This document shows positions 56,949 to 64,000 of a DNA stretch of 64,000 nt, one piece after another. Within the stretch, counting starts at the first letter, position 1; the number at the start of each line of letters is the position of its first letter. The notes under the pieces are model-generated. The model saw only the letters and a program-made list of their open reading frames with translations. It had not been told where the DNA came from and did no database searches. Made by a program: the position numbers and the translations under genes. Source of the stretch: Vibrio thalassae (GTDB taxonomy: Bacteria > Pseudomonadota > Gammaproteobacteria > Enterobacterales > Vibrionaceae); the NCBI RefSeq assembly GCF_900089835.1, contig NZ_OANU01000003.1, forward strand, positions 1-64,000, read 5' to 3'.

Positions 56949-58205
56949 ATGACCACACTGGCATTTAAACCTTGGGAGCGAGTAATAACGGACGTTCGCT
57001 TAGTTCCTAAGATGTTGATGTTAATGATATTTAGTACGGTTCTGTTGGTAAGTAAGCAATTGTGGGATGCCAGTACATTTTATGATTCTTTACTTGCAGC
57101 AACTCAAAACACAGAAGTTGCCCAGCAACATTATGAAGCCTACTTAGTTCAAGTGGTTTGGCAAACAGCGCTGATGATCGTCTTGTTTGTGGCTCTCTTG
57201 TTATTTGCTGCAAGGACGATGTTAAAGCAGACCACATATCTGAGTGATGCCATCAAACGTATGGCAGACAAAGATTTGACTGTGCCTGTCAACATGGACT
57301 GTAAAGACGAATATGGCGACGTGGCGAGAGAGCTTGAGCGTACTCGAGTTCAGCTACAAGATATCATCAAGACCCAAGTTGTGACGTCTCAAGAGCTTGC
57401 GACATTAACCGAAGTCATGACATTAAGCATGTCTGAGACAAAAGAGTCTTCTCAAGAGGAATTCCACGAGATAGACCAGCTTGCAACGGCTATGAGCGAA
57501 ATGAGCTCAACAGTTCAGACCGTGGCAGATCACGCTCAGAATGCTTCTCAGCTGACAGAACAAGCCTCAGGACAAGCCTCAACGGGTCAACGCTTTGTTC
57601 AAGGTACTGTGACCAAAATGAGTGAACTATCGGATGATATTGCCGCTTCTGCTCAGGCGGTAAATCAAGTTGAAGAGCGCGTTGAGTCAATTGGTAGTGT
57701 GGTCGGTACGATTCAAGGTATTTCAGAGCAAACGAATCTTCTCGCGCTCAATGCGGCTATTGAAGCAGCACGTGCAGGGGAGGCTGGTCGAGGCTTTGCC
57801 GTAGTAGCCGATGAAGTACGTAATCTAGCTCAACGCACACAGCAAGCGACGGTTGAAATTCAAGAGATGATCTCTCAACTGCAATCCAGTGCGAATTCAG
57901 CGGTTGAGCTGATGGAAAAGAGTGTGGTGGAAGCCGCTGATGGTGTCGAGCTTGTCACCAATGCGGGGGTAGAGCTTGATGGTATTGTGAACCAAGTAAA
58001 CCAGATTAATGATATGAACTTCCAAATTGCTACCGCAGCAGGACAGCAGAGCAGTGTAGCGGAAGAGATGAATCAAAACCTGACTAATGTGAGGGAGCTG
58101 GTAGAAGCGTCGGTTGTAGTGGTGACAGAGCTGCTCGAAACCTCAGAAATGATGCAAAACAACGCCGCAGAGCTCGATGGCAAGATTCAATCTTTTAAAG
58201 TGTAA
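56949..58205 (+). CDS. Methyl-accepting chemotaxis protein with very small periplasmic loop
   Basis: A 418-residue receptor. Two membrane helices (about 20-38 and 68-92) flank only some 30 periplasmic residues, too few for a normal sensor domain. A HAMP-like linker (about 90-140) leads to the signalling domain, with the hairpin tip at about 258-292 ([16 protein letters not shown]). Input may come from the membrane, the HAMP region or a partner protein. It stands alone, without che genes, and a terminator follows. Confidence 0.9.
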   Translation: MTTLAFKPWERVITDVRLVPKMLMLMIFSTVLLVSKQLWDASTFYDSLLAATQNTEVAQQHYEAYLVQVVWQTALMIVLFVALLLFAARTMLKQTTYLSDAIKRMADKDLTVPVNMDCKDEYGDVARELERTRVQLQDIIKTQVVTSQELATLTEVMTLSMSETKESSQEEFHEIDQLATAMSEMSSTVQTVADHAQNASQLTEQASGQASTGQRFVQGTVTKMSELSDDIAASAQAVNQVEERVESIGSVVGTIQGISEQTNLLALNAAIEAARAGEAGRGFAVVADEVRNLAQRTQQATVEIQEMISQLQSSANSAVELMEKSVVEAADGVELVTNAGVELDGIVNQVNQINDMNFQIATAAGQQSSVAEEMNQNLTNVRELVEASVVVVTELLETSEMMQNNAAELDGKIQSFKV

Positions 58206-58216
58206 AAAGCAACAAC

Positions 58217-58256
58217 AAAAAAAGGGAGGCCGCTGTTACAGTGACCTCCCTTTTTT
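58217..58256. terminator. Terminator after the MCP gene (shared with panC)
   Basis: Stem aaaaaagggagg/cctccctttttt with an interior loop of about 15 bases, flanked by A- and T-tracts between convergent genes. Confidence 0.85.
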
Positions 58257-58295
58257 ATCTAATGACGATGTGCTAATGGGCAGCAAAAAGCGGTA

Positions 58296-59183
58296 TTAGC
58301 TTTCTTCTGTTGATTCCGCTTCTGCTTGTTGCTGTTGCAGTTCTAGTACTTGGTTGTCAATGAGACGTGCTTTTCCTAAGAAAGCAGACATCAAGATAAC
58401 CGCATGCGTTGAATCGCTGCCAATAGGTTGTAAGCTGTGAGCATCTCGAATAAAGATCTCATCAGGCTGAAGACCAGCTGCACGTAATTGATCACTCGCG
58501 TCTTCAATAATAGAGGCGTAATCATCACGACCACCGCGAATCGCACTGTTAATCCAACGCATGGTTTTTGCTAACACTGGTGCGCGTTGACGCTCATCCA
58601 TTGTTAGGTAACCATTGCGTGAACTCATGGCTAAACCGTCCATTTCACGCACCGTAGGTACGCCGATAATTTCAATGTTCATAGCAAGATCGTTGACCAT
58701 TTGACGAATCAACGCGAGTTGTTGGTAATCTTTCTCACCAAAACAAGCGACGTCTGGCTGAACAATATTGAACAGCTTAGTCACAATGGTAGAGACGCCA
58801 CGGAAATGACCTGGGCGAGAAGCACCTTCAAGCATGTGAGAAATGCCAGGAACTTCAACAAAACTTTGCTTGTCTAGTCCTTGTGGATACATGACTTCGG
58901 GTGTAGGCGTAAACAAGAGATCTACTCCTTCAGCCGTGAGTTTAGACATATCCTCTTCAAGAGTTCGAGGGTAGTTGTTCAGGTCATCTGCGCGGTCAAA
59001 CTGCATAGGGTTGACAAAAATACTCGCCACTACGATATCGGCATGCTCACGAGCTTTACGCACTAATGTGAGATGCCCCTCGTGCAGATTTCCCATTGTA
59101 GGTACAAAAGCGATACGACGCTGTTCACGCTTGAGAAGCGCTATTTGTTCTCTAAGTTCAGCAATTTCAGCTAAAGTTTGCAT
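58296..59183 (-). CDS. panC: Pantothenate synthetase
   Basis: Joins pantoate and beta-alanine with ATP to make pantothenate (vitamin B5). It has 295 residues with the nucleotidylyl-transferase motif MGNLHEGH (about 30-37), GEKDYQQL and the KMSKS-like MSSRN. The C-terminal tail is glutamine/glutamate-rich. It follows panB by eight bases on the minus strand, so an operon with panB and folK is likely. Confidence 0.96.
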   Translation of the reverse strand: MQTLAEIAELREQIALLKREQRRIAFVPTMGNLHEGHLTLVRKAREHADIVVASIFVNPMQFDRADDLNNYPRTLEEDMSKLTAEGVDLLFTPTPEVMYPQGLDKQSFVEVPGISHMLEGASRPGHFRGVSTIVTKLFNIVQPDVACFGEKDYQQLALIRQMVNDLAMNIEIIGVPTVREMDGLAMSSRNGYLTMDERQRAPVLAKTMRWINSAIRGGRDDYASIIEDASDQLRAAGLQPDEIFIRDAHSLQPIGSDSTHAVILMSAFLGKARLIDNQVLELQQQQAEAESTEES

Positions 59184-59191
59184 GATTCCCC

Positions 59192-59986
59192 CTAGGCAAT
59201 CGTATGAGCATCGTCTGGGAAAGCGCTACTTTCCACATCAGCAATGTATTTTGCGACAGCACTGCGCATATCGCCAGTTTCTGCAAGGAAGTTTTTCGAG
59301 AACTTAGGCATATAGTTCGCGGAAATGCCGAACATATCATGCATGACCAAAATTTGACCGTCGGTAACATTACCTGCGCCGATACCGATCACGGGTACAT
59401 CAAGAGCTTCAGTAATACGTTTCGCAAGTTCTTGTGGGACACATTCTAGAAGAACAATTTGCGCGCCAGCTTCTTGTAGAGCCAATGCATCGCGAACCAT
59501 TTTATCTGCGTTCTTTTGATCACGTCCCTGGACTTTATAACCACCAAAAATATTGACGCTCTGTGGCGTTAGGCCAAGGTGAGCACAAACTGGAACGGCG
59601 CGCTCGGTCAATATTTTTACGGTATCAACTAGCCAGTCACTGCCTTCGAGCTTAACCATATTTGCTCCAGCACGCATCAGCTTAGCGGCATTCTCACAAG
59701 CCTGCTCTGGAGTGGCATAACTCATGAAAGGCATATCAGCCATGAGAAGGCAATTTGGGCTACCTGCTCGTACACTTCGAGTGTGATAAACAACGTCTTC
59801 TACTGTTACAGGAAGTGTGTCGTTCTGGCCTTGAAGTACCATACCTAAGGAGTCACCTACAAGTAACACTGGCATTTCTTGACTTTCGAATAAACCTGCA
59901 AAGCTCGCATCATAAGCGGTAGACGTTGCAAACTTACGACCTTCTTGTTTCCATTTAACAAGATCGTTGATGGTGATTTTTTTCAT
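59192..59986 (-). CDS. panB: 3-methyl-2-oxobutanoate hydroxymethyltransferase
   Basis: First committed step of pantothenate synthesis, using methylene-tetrahydrofolate. It has 264 residues with conserved [38 protein letters not shown] and [14 protein letters not shown]. Sits between folK and panC on the minus strand, matching E. coli gene order; the gap to folK is 24 bases. Confidence 0.97.
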   Translation of the reverse strand: MKKITINDLVKWKQEGRKFATSTAYDASFAGLFESQEMPVLLVGDSLGMVLQGQNDTLPVTVEDVVYHTRSVRAGSPNCLLMADMPFMSYATPEQACENAAKLMRAGANMVKLEGSDWLVDTVKILTERAVPVCAHLGLTPQSVNIFGGYKVQGRDQKNADKMVRDALALQEAGAQIVLLECVPQELAKRITEALDVPVIGIGAGNVTDGQILVMHDMFGISANYMPKFSKNFLAETGDMRSAVAKYIADVESSAFPDDAHTIA

Positions 59987-60010
59987 TTTTAGTCCTTACT
60001 TAGGGGTTGG

Positions 60011-60496
60011 CTATGGTAGCCAAACTCTGAGCCCATTACGTGCCACATTGTTCACCAAGGTTTTGAGCTCAGACCCGTCAGGGAGTTGTAAATTTGGTGC
60101 GATTTCCAGTAACGGATAGAGAACAAATTCTCTTTCATTCATTCCGTAGTGAGGAATAGTGAGTCGCTCGGAATCGATCACCTCATTGCCATAAAGGATG
60201 ATATCGAGATCAAGAGTTCTTGGGCCCCATCTCTCATCCTTACGGACACGCCCTTGTTCTTGCTCGATTCGCTGTGTGCAATCGAGAAGTTCAAGTGGCG
60301 TTAATTCAGTAGTAATTTGTGCAACAGCATTGATGTAATCAGGCTGATCTTGCGGTCCCATCGGCGTGCTGCTGTATAACGAAGAGCAACAGGTTAGTTC
60401 ACTTTTAGGCAAATGTTTGAGTGCTTCAATCGCTTCTTTTGCTTGAGCGACGGGATCGGAAAGGTTGCTGCCAATGGCAATAAAACAAGTGGTCAT
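60011..60496 (-). CDS. folK: 6-hydroxymethyl-7,8-dihydropterin pyrophosphokinase
   Basis: Folate pathway enzyme that pyrophosphorylates hydroxymethyl-dihydropterin. It has 161 residues with IAIGSNL at the start, SSLYSSTPMGPQDQPDYINA and the signature RWGPRTLDLDIILYG. Its ATG overlaps the pcnB stop, so the two are translationally coupled, as in relatives. Confidence 0.96.
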   Translation of the reverse strand: MTTCFIAIGSNLSDPVAQAKEAIEALKHLPKSELTCCSSLYSSTPMGPQDQPDYINAVAQITTELTPLELLDCTQRIEQEQGRVRKDERWGPRTLDLDIILYGNEVIDSERLTIPHYGMNEREFVLYPLLEIAPNLQLPDGSELKTLVNNVARNGLRVWLP

Positions 60497-61845
60497 TACT
60501 CAGCGCTCTTTGGCTTCTTTGGGGCTCTTTTGCGGCGAGAGCTAGGACGAGCACTTGAACCACCGAGATCATTGACCATTGCTTGGCGCATGTTGCGTCC
60601 AGCCAATTGGAAAGTCGACCACCATTTTGCAAGCGCTGCAACTTCACCGCCTTCGATTTCACCGCGCATTTCAAGAAAGTCGAGGCCAGCTCTGAATTTA
60701 TTGAGCTCCATTAGTCGGTAGGCACGTTTACCAGAACGACGAGGTAATCTCAGTTGCAGTTGCCAGATCTCACGAATTGTCGCGGTATGACGACGTGGAA
60801 TCGCAGTCGATTTCACTTGTTCATCGAGGATGCTATTGCTTGCTTCCATCACGGCATCGTATTCGGACATGCCTTTCGATATCAGTCTGTTGGCATACTC
60901 CATCATTGGGTACCAAAGCATAGCGGCAAACATAAATGCCGGGTTGACACGCTTACCTTCTTCGATGCGTTCGTCGGTTGCATCTAACACCAAGTCTAAG
61001 GCTTGCTCAGTGCGAGAAGAATACTCTTCAGTAAAATGCGGCGCTATGATTGGGAACAACTGTTGGAATAAATTGTACTCTCTGAGTAAGTGGTAAGTTT
61101 CTAATCCATAGCCAGACTGCAAGAGCTTCAACGACTCTTCATATAATCGAGCGGATGGAATATCACGCAGCAAAGGAGCAAGATCTTCAATCGGTGCTGC
61201 CGTATCTTCTTCAATATCAAAGTCCAATTTGGCGGCAAAACGAATCGCGCGGAGCATTCGCACGGGATCTTCACGGTAGCGGACTTCAGGTTCACCGATA
61301 AGGCGAATCAGGCGATCTTCAAGATCTTCTATCCCGCCGGCATAATCATGAATCGAGTAATCTGCAATGTTGTAGTACATAGCATTGATCGAGAAATCAC
61401 GACGTTCAGCATCTTCATCGATGGAACCGTAGACATTGTCTCGCAGCAACATGCCTTCTTTACTCTGCTGAGAGACATTTTTCTCTTGCTCTTGATGGTG
61501 CCCACGGAAAGTAGCGACTTCAATGATGTCGCGACCAAACATAATGTGTGCAAGACGAAAACGTCGACCGATGAGGCGACAATTCCTAAATAATTTTTTG
61601 ATTTGCTCTGGCGTTGCGTTAGTGGCTATATCAAAATCTTTAGGTTGTTCTCCAAGCAGCAGATCACGCACGCCACCGCCAACGAGATAAGCGTCATATC
61701 CTGCACCATTTAGACGATACAAGACTTTTAACGCGTTTTCGCTGATCTGCTTGCGCGAGATGTTGTGTTCTTCTCGGTGATAAGTTTGCAACGAAAGCTC
61801 GTGATACACCGATTGAACTTTTTGAGAATTTTCTTTTTTATTCAT
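60496..61845 (-). CDS. pcnB: Poly(A) polymerase I
   Basis: Adds poly(A) tails to RNA and so promotes decay. It has 449 residues. The nucleotidyltransferase core has [12 protein letters not shown] and [13 protein letters not shown] (about 55-82), the catalytic aspartates, and [12 protein letters not shown]; a very basic C-terminal tail ([11 protein letters not shown]) binds RNA. It is a poly(A) polymerase rather than a CCA enzyme by length and tail. The ATG 61845 start is plausible by homology. Confidence 0.95.
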   Translation of the reverse strand: MNKKENSQKVQSVYHELSLQTYHREEHNISRKQISENALKVLYRLNGAGYDAYLVGGGVRDLLLGEQPKDFDIATNATPEQIKKLFRNCRLIGRRFRLAHIMFGRDIIEVATFRGHHQEQEKNVSQQSKEGMLLRDNVYGSIDEDAERRDFSINAMYYNIADYSIHDYAGGIEDLEDRLIRLIGEPEVRYREDPVRMLRAIRFAAKLDFDIEEDTAAPIEDLAPLLRDIPSARLYEESLKLLQSGYGLETYHLLREYNLFQQLFPIIAPHFTEEYSSRTEQALDLVLDATDERIEEGKRVNPAFMFAAMLWYPMMEYANRLISKGMSEYDAVMEASNSILDEQVKSTAIPRRHTATIREIWQLQLRLPRRSGKRAYRLMELNKFRAGLDFLEMRGEIEGGEVAALAKWWSTFQLAGRNMRQAMVNDLGGSSARPSSRRKRAPKKPKSAE

Positions 61846-61932
61846 AATATTAACGCAATTTAGGTTCGCGAAACGACGACGATTAGGCGTACATTTCGTG
61901 CCTGACGCATGAAATTTGCCGCTTATAATAGC

Positions 61933-62820
61933 TTAGAGAGCCTCGTTTGAGAATGGTGGTTTGATTTTGAGCTCATTTGGCAGTTGTAAAAGTCGCCAGT
62001 TTTCCACACCCCACTGGATGATAGTCTCAAGGCTTTCGGTTTCAATACTGTTATCAATATTGAAACCGAGAAAACGCATTGCATTAAGTAATGTGGGTAC
62101 TGGATTGTCTAAATCAATAGCAGTGGCATGATTTTGCTTGGATAATTTGTTGCCATTATCATCAATTGCCAAAGGAAGGTGTAGGTAACTCACTGGTTCC
62201 ACATCTAATGTCTTATATAAGCTAATTTGACGACCGCTGGGCTCAATAAGATCAGCACCGCGAACGACTTCAGTCACGCCTTGATAAATATCGTCAAGTA
62301 CCACGGCAAGATTATACGCAAATAACCCATCGCGGCGTTTTATAATGAAATCTTCTTCAGCCAAAGCTTTTGGGATATCAAGCTGACCATAACGTTGGTC
62401 AATAAACGATTCGACAGGATAGCGCATTTTGAGTCGGACGGCACATGGGGTACTTGCCGGTAAGGTTTTATCGCGGCAAGTTCCGGAGTAATACCCTCCA
62501 TGTGCTTTGATTTGTTTTCTCGTGCACTCACAAAGATACGCTTGTTGATTATTTATCCAGCGTTCTATCTGATCTTGATAAGCCTCTAATCGGGTACTTT
62601 GGTAAAGGACATCGCCATCCCAATGCAGCTGATAGGTGTCGAGTGTTTTTAAGATGAGCGAAGCCGCCCCAGCAACTTCACGTGGTGGGTCAATATCTTC
62701 TATTCTAACCAACCACTGACCAGAGTGACTTTTTGCTTGAAAATAGCTGCCCAGAGCGGCAATCAAAGAACCAAAATGAAGTGGACCTGAGGGGGAGGGA
62801 GCAAATCGACCGATATACAT
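61933..62820 (-). CDS. gluQ: Glutamyl-Q tRNA(Asp) synthetase
   Basis: A truncated glutamyl-tRNA-synthetase paralogue that attaches glutamate to queuosine in the anticodon of tRNA-Asp. It has 295 residues with the HIGH-type motif PSPSGPLHFGSL (about 8-19), zinc-site cysteines (CECTRKQ, SGTCRDK) and the KMSKS-like KLSKQ. The anticodon-binding half of GluRS is absent, as normal for this family. Downstream of dksA on the same strand. Confidence 0.94.
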   Translation of the reverse strand: MYIGRFAPSPSGPLHFGSLIAALGSYFQAKSHSGQWLVRIEDIDPPREVAGAASLILKTLDTYQLHWDGDVLYQSTRLEAYQDQIERWINNQQAYLCECTRKQIKAHGGYYSGTCRDKTLPASTPCAVRLKMRYPVESFIDQRYGQLDIPKALAEEDFIIKRRDGLFAYNLAVVLDDIYQGVTEVVRGADLIEPSGRQISLYKTLDVEPVSYLHLPLAIDDNGNKLSKQNHATAIDLDNPVPTLLNAMRFLGFNIDNSIETESLETIIQWGVENWRLLQLPNELKIKPPFSNEAL

Positions 62821-62852
62821 AGTATTTGTTTCGCATGAAGTTCTGGATCAAA

Positions 62853-62874
62853 AAAGGGAGCGTTAGCTCCCTTT
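62853..62874 (-). terminator. Terminator after dksA
   Basis: Stem aaagggagc/gctcccttt with loop gtta; a T-run follows on the minus strand, between dksA and gluQ. Confidence 0.88.
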
Positions 62875-62888
62875 CTTCTTGTCGCTTA

Positions 62889-63335
62889 TTAACCTTGCAT
62901 CTGTCTTTCTTTGATTTCAGCAAGGGTCTTACAGTCGATACATAAATCGGCGGTAGGACGTGCTTCTAGACGACGAATACCGATCTCTATACCACAAGAG
63001 TCGCAAAAGCCAAACTCGTCCTCTTCGATCTTGTTTAACGTCTTCTCAATCTTTTTGATTAAGCGACGTTCGCGGTCACGGTTGCGAAGTTCAAGACTGA
63101 ACTCTTCTTCTTGTGAAGCGCGGTCAACGGGATCTGGAAAATTAGCGGCTTCGTCTTGCATGTGGTGCACAGTTCGATCAACTTCTTCCCTAAGTTGGTT
63201 GCGCCAAGCGCTCAAAATTTTTGTAAAGTGCTCCATCTGAGCAGCTGACATATATTCTTCACCAGCTTTCTCTTGATATGGTTCAACACCTGCAATGGCT
63301 AGGATGCCTAGCGCTTTTTTCTTAGTTTCTGGCAT
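62889..63335 (-). CDS. dksA: RNA polymerase-binding transcription factor DksA
   Basis: Cofactor of ppGpp in the stringent response; enters the polymerase secondary channel. It has 148 residues: coiled-coil arms with the aspartates in [20 protein letters not shown] at the tip, and a C-terminal zinc finger with C114-type pairs CDSCG and CIDC. Full length, preceded by 130 bases to sfsA. Confidence 0.97.
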   Translation of the reverse strand: MPETKKKALGILAIAGVEPYQEKAGEEYMSAAQMEHFTKILSAWRNQLREEVDRTVHHMQDEAANFPDPVDRASQEEEFSLELRNRDRERRLIKKIEKTLNKIEEDEFGFCDSCGIEIGIRRLEARPTADLCIDCKTLAEIKERQMQG

Positions 63336-63465
63336 GCAGCATCTCCTACTTACACCTAGTCAACTGTGCGTACAGTAATTTTAAGGCGGGTATCTATAGC
63401 AAAAAGAAATGCTGGTGGCAAATGAAGTTTGTTAAAGTTCTTATCAATGTGAAGTGAAATCACTT

Positions 63466-64000
63466 TTAGCTGAAATCGACTTTAGACAAGAGCGTTATTT
63501 CATTGTCAAAAAACGCTGCCTTGTAACAAATGACCTCTACCCCTGCTTCCCTTGCTTGCTTGAGTAATTGTGAATATTTCGCATCTATATGGTGTGCCGC
63601 TGACACGTTTTCAATCCCTGAATGCAAAACAGCGAAAAATAATACAGCTCGATGTCCGGTTTGAACCATTTCTGTGAGCTCTCGCAAATGCTTTTGTCCT
63701 CTTGTGGTTTGTGCATCTGGAAAGTAGCCCTGACCGGTGGTGCTTGTATTATCAAGTAGTGTGACACTTTTTACTTCAATGTAGCAATCTGCGCGATCAC
63801 TATCTTGTAATAAAATATCGATTCTGCTGTTTTCTTGACCATACTTCACCTCAGTTTTTAAAGATTGATAGCCAGTCAGCTCCTCAATAACGCCATTTTC
63901 TATTGCCTCAACAACTAAAGTATTAGCCCTAACGGTATTAACGCAAATTTTATGACCTAAAGCGGTTTCAGTCACCTCCCAGCTATTTGGGTATTTTCGC
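63466..64000 (-). CDS. sfsA: SfsA DNA/RNA-nuclease-like protein, 5' end outside window
   Basis: The frame is open to the window end, so about the first quarter of the gene is missing. The visible residues include [50 protein letters not shown] and [14 protein letters not shown], the conserved core of SfsA, whose acidic/EVK motif is nuclease-like. The family was named for sugar fermentation stimulation in E. coli; its true role is uncertain. An internal ATG at 63975 is not the real start because conserved sequence continues upstream of it. Confidence 0.93.
   Translation of the reverse strand, partial: RKYPNSWEVTETALGHKICVNTVRANTLVVEAIENGVIEELTGYQSLKTEVKYGQENSRIDILLQDSDRADCYIEVKSVTLLDNTSTTGQGYFPDAQTTRGQKHLRELTEMVQTGHRAVLFFAVLHSGIENVSAAHHIDAKYSQLLKQAREAGVEVICYKAAFFDNEITLLSKVDFS

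Overview
The window looks like a chromosomal segment of a Vibrio or close Vibrionaceae relative. Nearly every gene is a recognisable gammaproteobacterial core gene with high similarity to its E. coli counterpart (hpt, can, glnE, hldE, tolC, parE/parC, degS/degQ, rplM/rpsI, petABC, sspAB, pykF, nlpD/rpoS, panBC, dksA). The moderate G+C, the local gene order and the accessory types (ArsJ arsenic cluster, OlsF-type fusion, short MCP) fit Vibrionaceae. I cannot name the species from sequence alone.

Layout. 1-207 is the right end of an IS21-family element (istB tail plus terminal repeats) that appears to cut off a leftward gene start beside hpt. 0.7-5.7 kb: hpt, carbonic anhydrase, a SulP anion transporter and the YadG/YadH ABC exporter. 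5.8-18.7 kb: glnE-hldE, tolC on the other strand, then nudF-yqiB-cpdA-yqiA and parE-parC. 18.8-23.3 kb: periplasmic proteases DegS and DegQ, and the division proteins ZapG and ZapE. 23.5-28.6 kb: rplM-rpsI, the cytochrome bc1 operon petABC and sspA-sspB. 28.7-29.1 kb holds what looks like a small self-contained transcription unit for a 43-residue membrane protein. 29.1-32.5 kb: a GntR regulator, pykF and a YieH-like HAD phosphatase.

32.6-39.6 kb is an arsenic region. It has an arsenate reductase-ArsR fusion (minus strand), a decayed RpiR-type regulator, and then ArsR, ArsJ-associated GAPDH, a Cys-phosphatase, ArsJ, a second ArsR and Acr3 on the plus strand. Established knowledge: GAPDH plus ArsJ expels arsenate as 1-arseno-3-phosphoglycerate, while ArsC plus Acr3 expels it as arsenite, so both routes are present. 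Three palindromes sharing the core ATCGT-N6-ACGAT flank arsR2 and acr3. 39.7-44.8 kb is a second accessory stretch: a diguanylate cyclase, a decayed ornithine-lipid synthase gene (olsF-like, one frameshift and two in-frame stops) and a TonB-dependent siderophore receptor with a good Fur box.

45.4-51.3 kb is the conserved ftsB-ispD-ispF-truD-surE-pcm-nlpD-rpoS block, with a 9-base in-frame tandem repeat in truD. 51.4-58.2 kb: ygiM-like, pit and its PhoU-like partner, the triphosphatase ygiF, a K+ channel and a chemoreceptor. 58.3-64.0 kb (minus strand): sfsA-dksA-gluQ-pcnB-folK-panB-panC. In E. coli ygiF, glnE and hldE are neighbours; here ygiF lies about 46 kb from glnE, and hpt...yadH and panC bracket the interval, so the region has been rearranged. 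I saw no tRNA, rRNA or CRISPR array.
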